A stretch of DNA of 7,459 bases, taken from contig CAZPHE010000092.1 in assembly GCA_964586315.1 (NCBI GenBank), forward strand, positions 1-7,459, written 5' to 3'. Made by a program: the position numbers and the translations under genes. Within the stretch, counting starts at the first letter, position 1. Every line of letters starts with the position of its first letter. This document shows positions 6,591 through 7,459 of the stretch, piece after piece. Under the pieces are notes generated by a model. That model was not told where the DNA came from and ran no database searches. It saw only the letters and a program-made list of their open reading frames with translations. The DNA comes from CAZEER01 sp964586315. Its GTDB lineage: Bacteria > Fidelibacterota > Marinisomatia > Marinisomatales > UBA1611.

Positions 6591-7062
6591 AATAGAAAGA
6601 AAGTTTTTGGTCAAAGAGATCCCTTTTCAACTTGTAAAATATTCAAAAAAGATTAGACAGGGGTATATAATAAGTAATGAAAATCAGGTCATCAGGGTGA
6701 GAAAAAAAGATGAAGAATATTTTTTAACCATTAAAGGAAATAACATTGGTATCTCCAGGTTAGAGTTTGAATATGAGATCCCCAAGAATGATGCAAAACA
6801 ACTGTTTAAACATTTCTGTAAAATTGGATCCATAGAAAAAACTCGTCACTACATAGAAAATGAAAATCATATTTGGGAAGTGGATGAGTTCCACGGCAAT
6901 AATCAAGGACTTATTGTTGCTGAGATTGAGCTAAAAAAAGAAAATGAAAAGTTCTCCATTCCTTATTGGGTAAAAAAAGAAGTCACATCTGAAGAAAAGT
7001 ACTACAATATGAATTTAACCATTAACCCTTATAAAAACTGGAAAGACATTAATCCAAAATAA
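6580..7062 (+). CDS. CYTH domain protein (triphosphate tunnel metalloenzyme)
   Basis: The 160-residue product is a single CYTH domain, the fold of class IV adenylate cyclase and thiamine triphosphatase. It begins with the defining ExExK motif (E4-I-E6-R-K8). Basic tunnel residues follow: R39 and R41 (VIRVRKK), K52 (LTIKG), R60, and K87/R89 (EKTRHY). The acidic set is E62/E64/E66 (RLEFEYE), D102 (WEVDEF), and E115/E117 (VAEIEL). The closing PYWVKKEVTSEEKYYN block is typical of the short bacterial class. Members of this class, such as Nitrosomonas NE1496, hydrolyse tripolyphosphate, while the mammalian relative hydrolyses thiamine triphosphate. All metal- and phosphate-binding positions appear present, so activity is likely. 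The gene overlaps the symporter by 11 bases and has AGGA seven bases before its ATG. Being in an operon with thiN favours thiamine triphosphate or a by-product of thiamine phosphorylation as substrate; this is inference. Confidence 0.9.
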   Translation: MAIEIERKFLVKEIPFQLVKYSKKIRQGYIISNENQVIRVRKKDEEYFLTIKGNNIGISRLEFEYEIPKNDAKQLFKHFCKIGSIEKTRHYIENENHIWEVDEFHGNNQGLIVAEIELKKENEKFSIPYWVKKEVTSEEKYYNMNLTINPYKNWKDINPK

Positions 7063-7081
7063 ATTTTTTTCAGATTAAATG
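7047..7081. terminator. AT-rich inverted repeat between convergent genes, possible bidirectional terminator
   Basis: CATTAATC (7047-7054) and GATTAAATG (7073-7081) pair as an eight-base stem with one bulged base. The loop holds AAAA and a seven-base T-run that could pair further. It covers the CYTH stop codon and the 19-base gap before the aldolase stop. The position between convergent genes suits a terminator, but the stem is weak and the T-run lies inside rather than after it. Confidence 0.3.
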
Positions 7082-7459
7082 TTACTCCATTGATGGATCA
7101 TATTCCCCTTTAGTTGCCATACTATTCAATTTTGATCTTTTTTGAAAAGCATCCTGCGCTGCAGACACGTTATCAGCCTTTCCTCTCCAAGCCTTCAGTG
7201 CAGGAGCCTGGAGAGCACGACCATAAGAATAAGTCAGATTCCATGGACTGTTTTCACCAAGAATTTGGTTCATCTTATTTAAATGAGCGGTTGCATCTTC
7301 ATCACTTTGTCCACCTGACAAAAATGCAATTCCTGGTACAGCTGACGGAACGCAGCGTTTTAATACAGTAACCGTCATTTCCGCAACGTCATCCACGCTT
7401 GCCTGTTCTGAACAGTCATATCCAGATAAAACCATATTGGGTTTTAAAACCATTCCTTC
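7082..7459 (-). CDS. fba: Class I fructose-1,6-bisphosphate aldolase, C-terminal part (5' end outside window)
   Basis: The frame enters from the right edge and ends at TAA (7084-7082), giving 125 C-terminal residues of a roughly 340-360 residue enzyme. The enzyme reversibly cleaves fructose 1,6-bisphosphate to glyceraldehyde 3-phosphate and dihydroxyacetone phosphate through a lysine Schiff base. Visible landmarks are EG-x-x-LKPNMV, with the catalytic Lys (rabbit Lys229) at codon 7444-7442; GIAFLSGGQS, with the phosphate-binding Ser (rabbit Ser271); and SYGRALQAPALKAW, with the phosphate-binding Arg. These mark the classic animal-like class I family, not the DhnA type. The protein stops at GEYDPSME, so it lacks the flexible C-terminal tail ending in Tyr363 that tunes the animal enzymes. 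An internal ATG at 7453 is not the start, because the family motif continues upstream of it. G+C is higher than in the middle genes, as might be expected of a strongly expressed glycolytic gene. The gene converges on the CYTH gene. Confidence 0.93.
   Translation of the reverse strand, partial: EGMVLKPNMVLSGYDCSEQASVDDVAEMTVTVLKRCVPSAVPGIAFLSGGQSDEDATAHLNKMNQILGENSPWNLTYSYGRALQAPALKAWRGKADNVSAAQDAFQKRSKLNSMATKGEYDPSME

Noticed and set aside
7114..7371. 85-codon open frame on the plus strand
   Set aside because: Antisense to the conserved aldolase C-terminus; the higher G+C there makes chance open frames more likely.
7451..7453. ATG at 7453 as the aldolase start
   Set aside because: The two codons before it (Glu-Gly) continue the conserved EG--LKPNMV motif, so the gene extends beyond the window.

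Overview
The window looks like an AT-rich bacterial chromosome segment with tightly packed genes. Gene pairs share ATGA stop/start overlaps, and several starts lack a clear Shine-Dalgarno sequence. A secreted protein with DSYGDGWNG repeats and a lamin-tail-like segment, together with a COG1033-type RND exporter and a LolA-like partner, fits a marine didermic bacterium of the Bacteroidota/Marinimicrobia (SAR406) kind. That placement is inferred from gene style only. No rRNA, tRNA, CRISPR array, insertion sequence or phage gene is visible.

Left part (1-4489, all minus strand). Read in transcription order, an operon starts at 4489. It encodes a 762-residue RND/MMPL exporter, a 104-residue three-helix membrane protein of unknown function, and a 255-residue LolA-like periplasmic protein. 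The three genes overlap one another by 4 and 8 bases. This looks like an envelope export unit that moves a lipid or lipoprotein from the inner membrane towards the outer membrane. After a 241-base gap with a candidate promoter, a fourth minus-strand gene begins at 888 and leaves the window. It encodes a secreted protein with two tandem ~93-residue repeats.

Right part (4534-7062, plus strand). Diverging from the exporter across only 44 bases is a second operon: thiamine diphosphokinase (thiN), an SSS-family sodium:solute symporter, and a small CYTH-fold triphosphate hydrolase. They overlap by 4 and 11 bases. Together they suggest uptake of thiamine or a precursor, pyrophosphorylation to thiamine diphosphate, and possibly clearance of thiamine triphosphate or tripolyphosphate. 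No TPP riboswitch fits in front of it.

Right edge (7082-7459, minus strand). The C-terminal third of a class I fructose-1,6-bisphosphate aldolase converges on the CYTH gene. It contains the Schiff-base lysine but ends without the C-terminal tail found in animal aldolases. The two edge genes are clearly richer in G+C than the middle genes.

The most interesting items are the thiN-symporter-CYTH operon, the unnamed small membrane protein inside the RND/LolA-like operon, and the repeat-built secreted protein. Nothing here amounts to a wholly new system on sequence alone.
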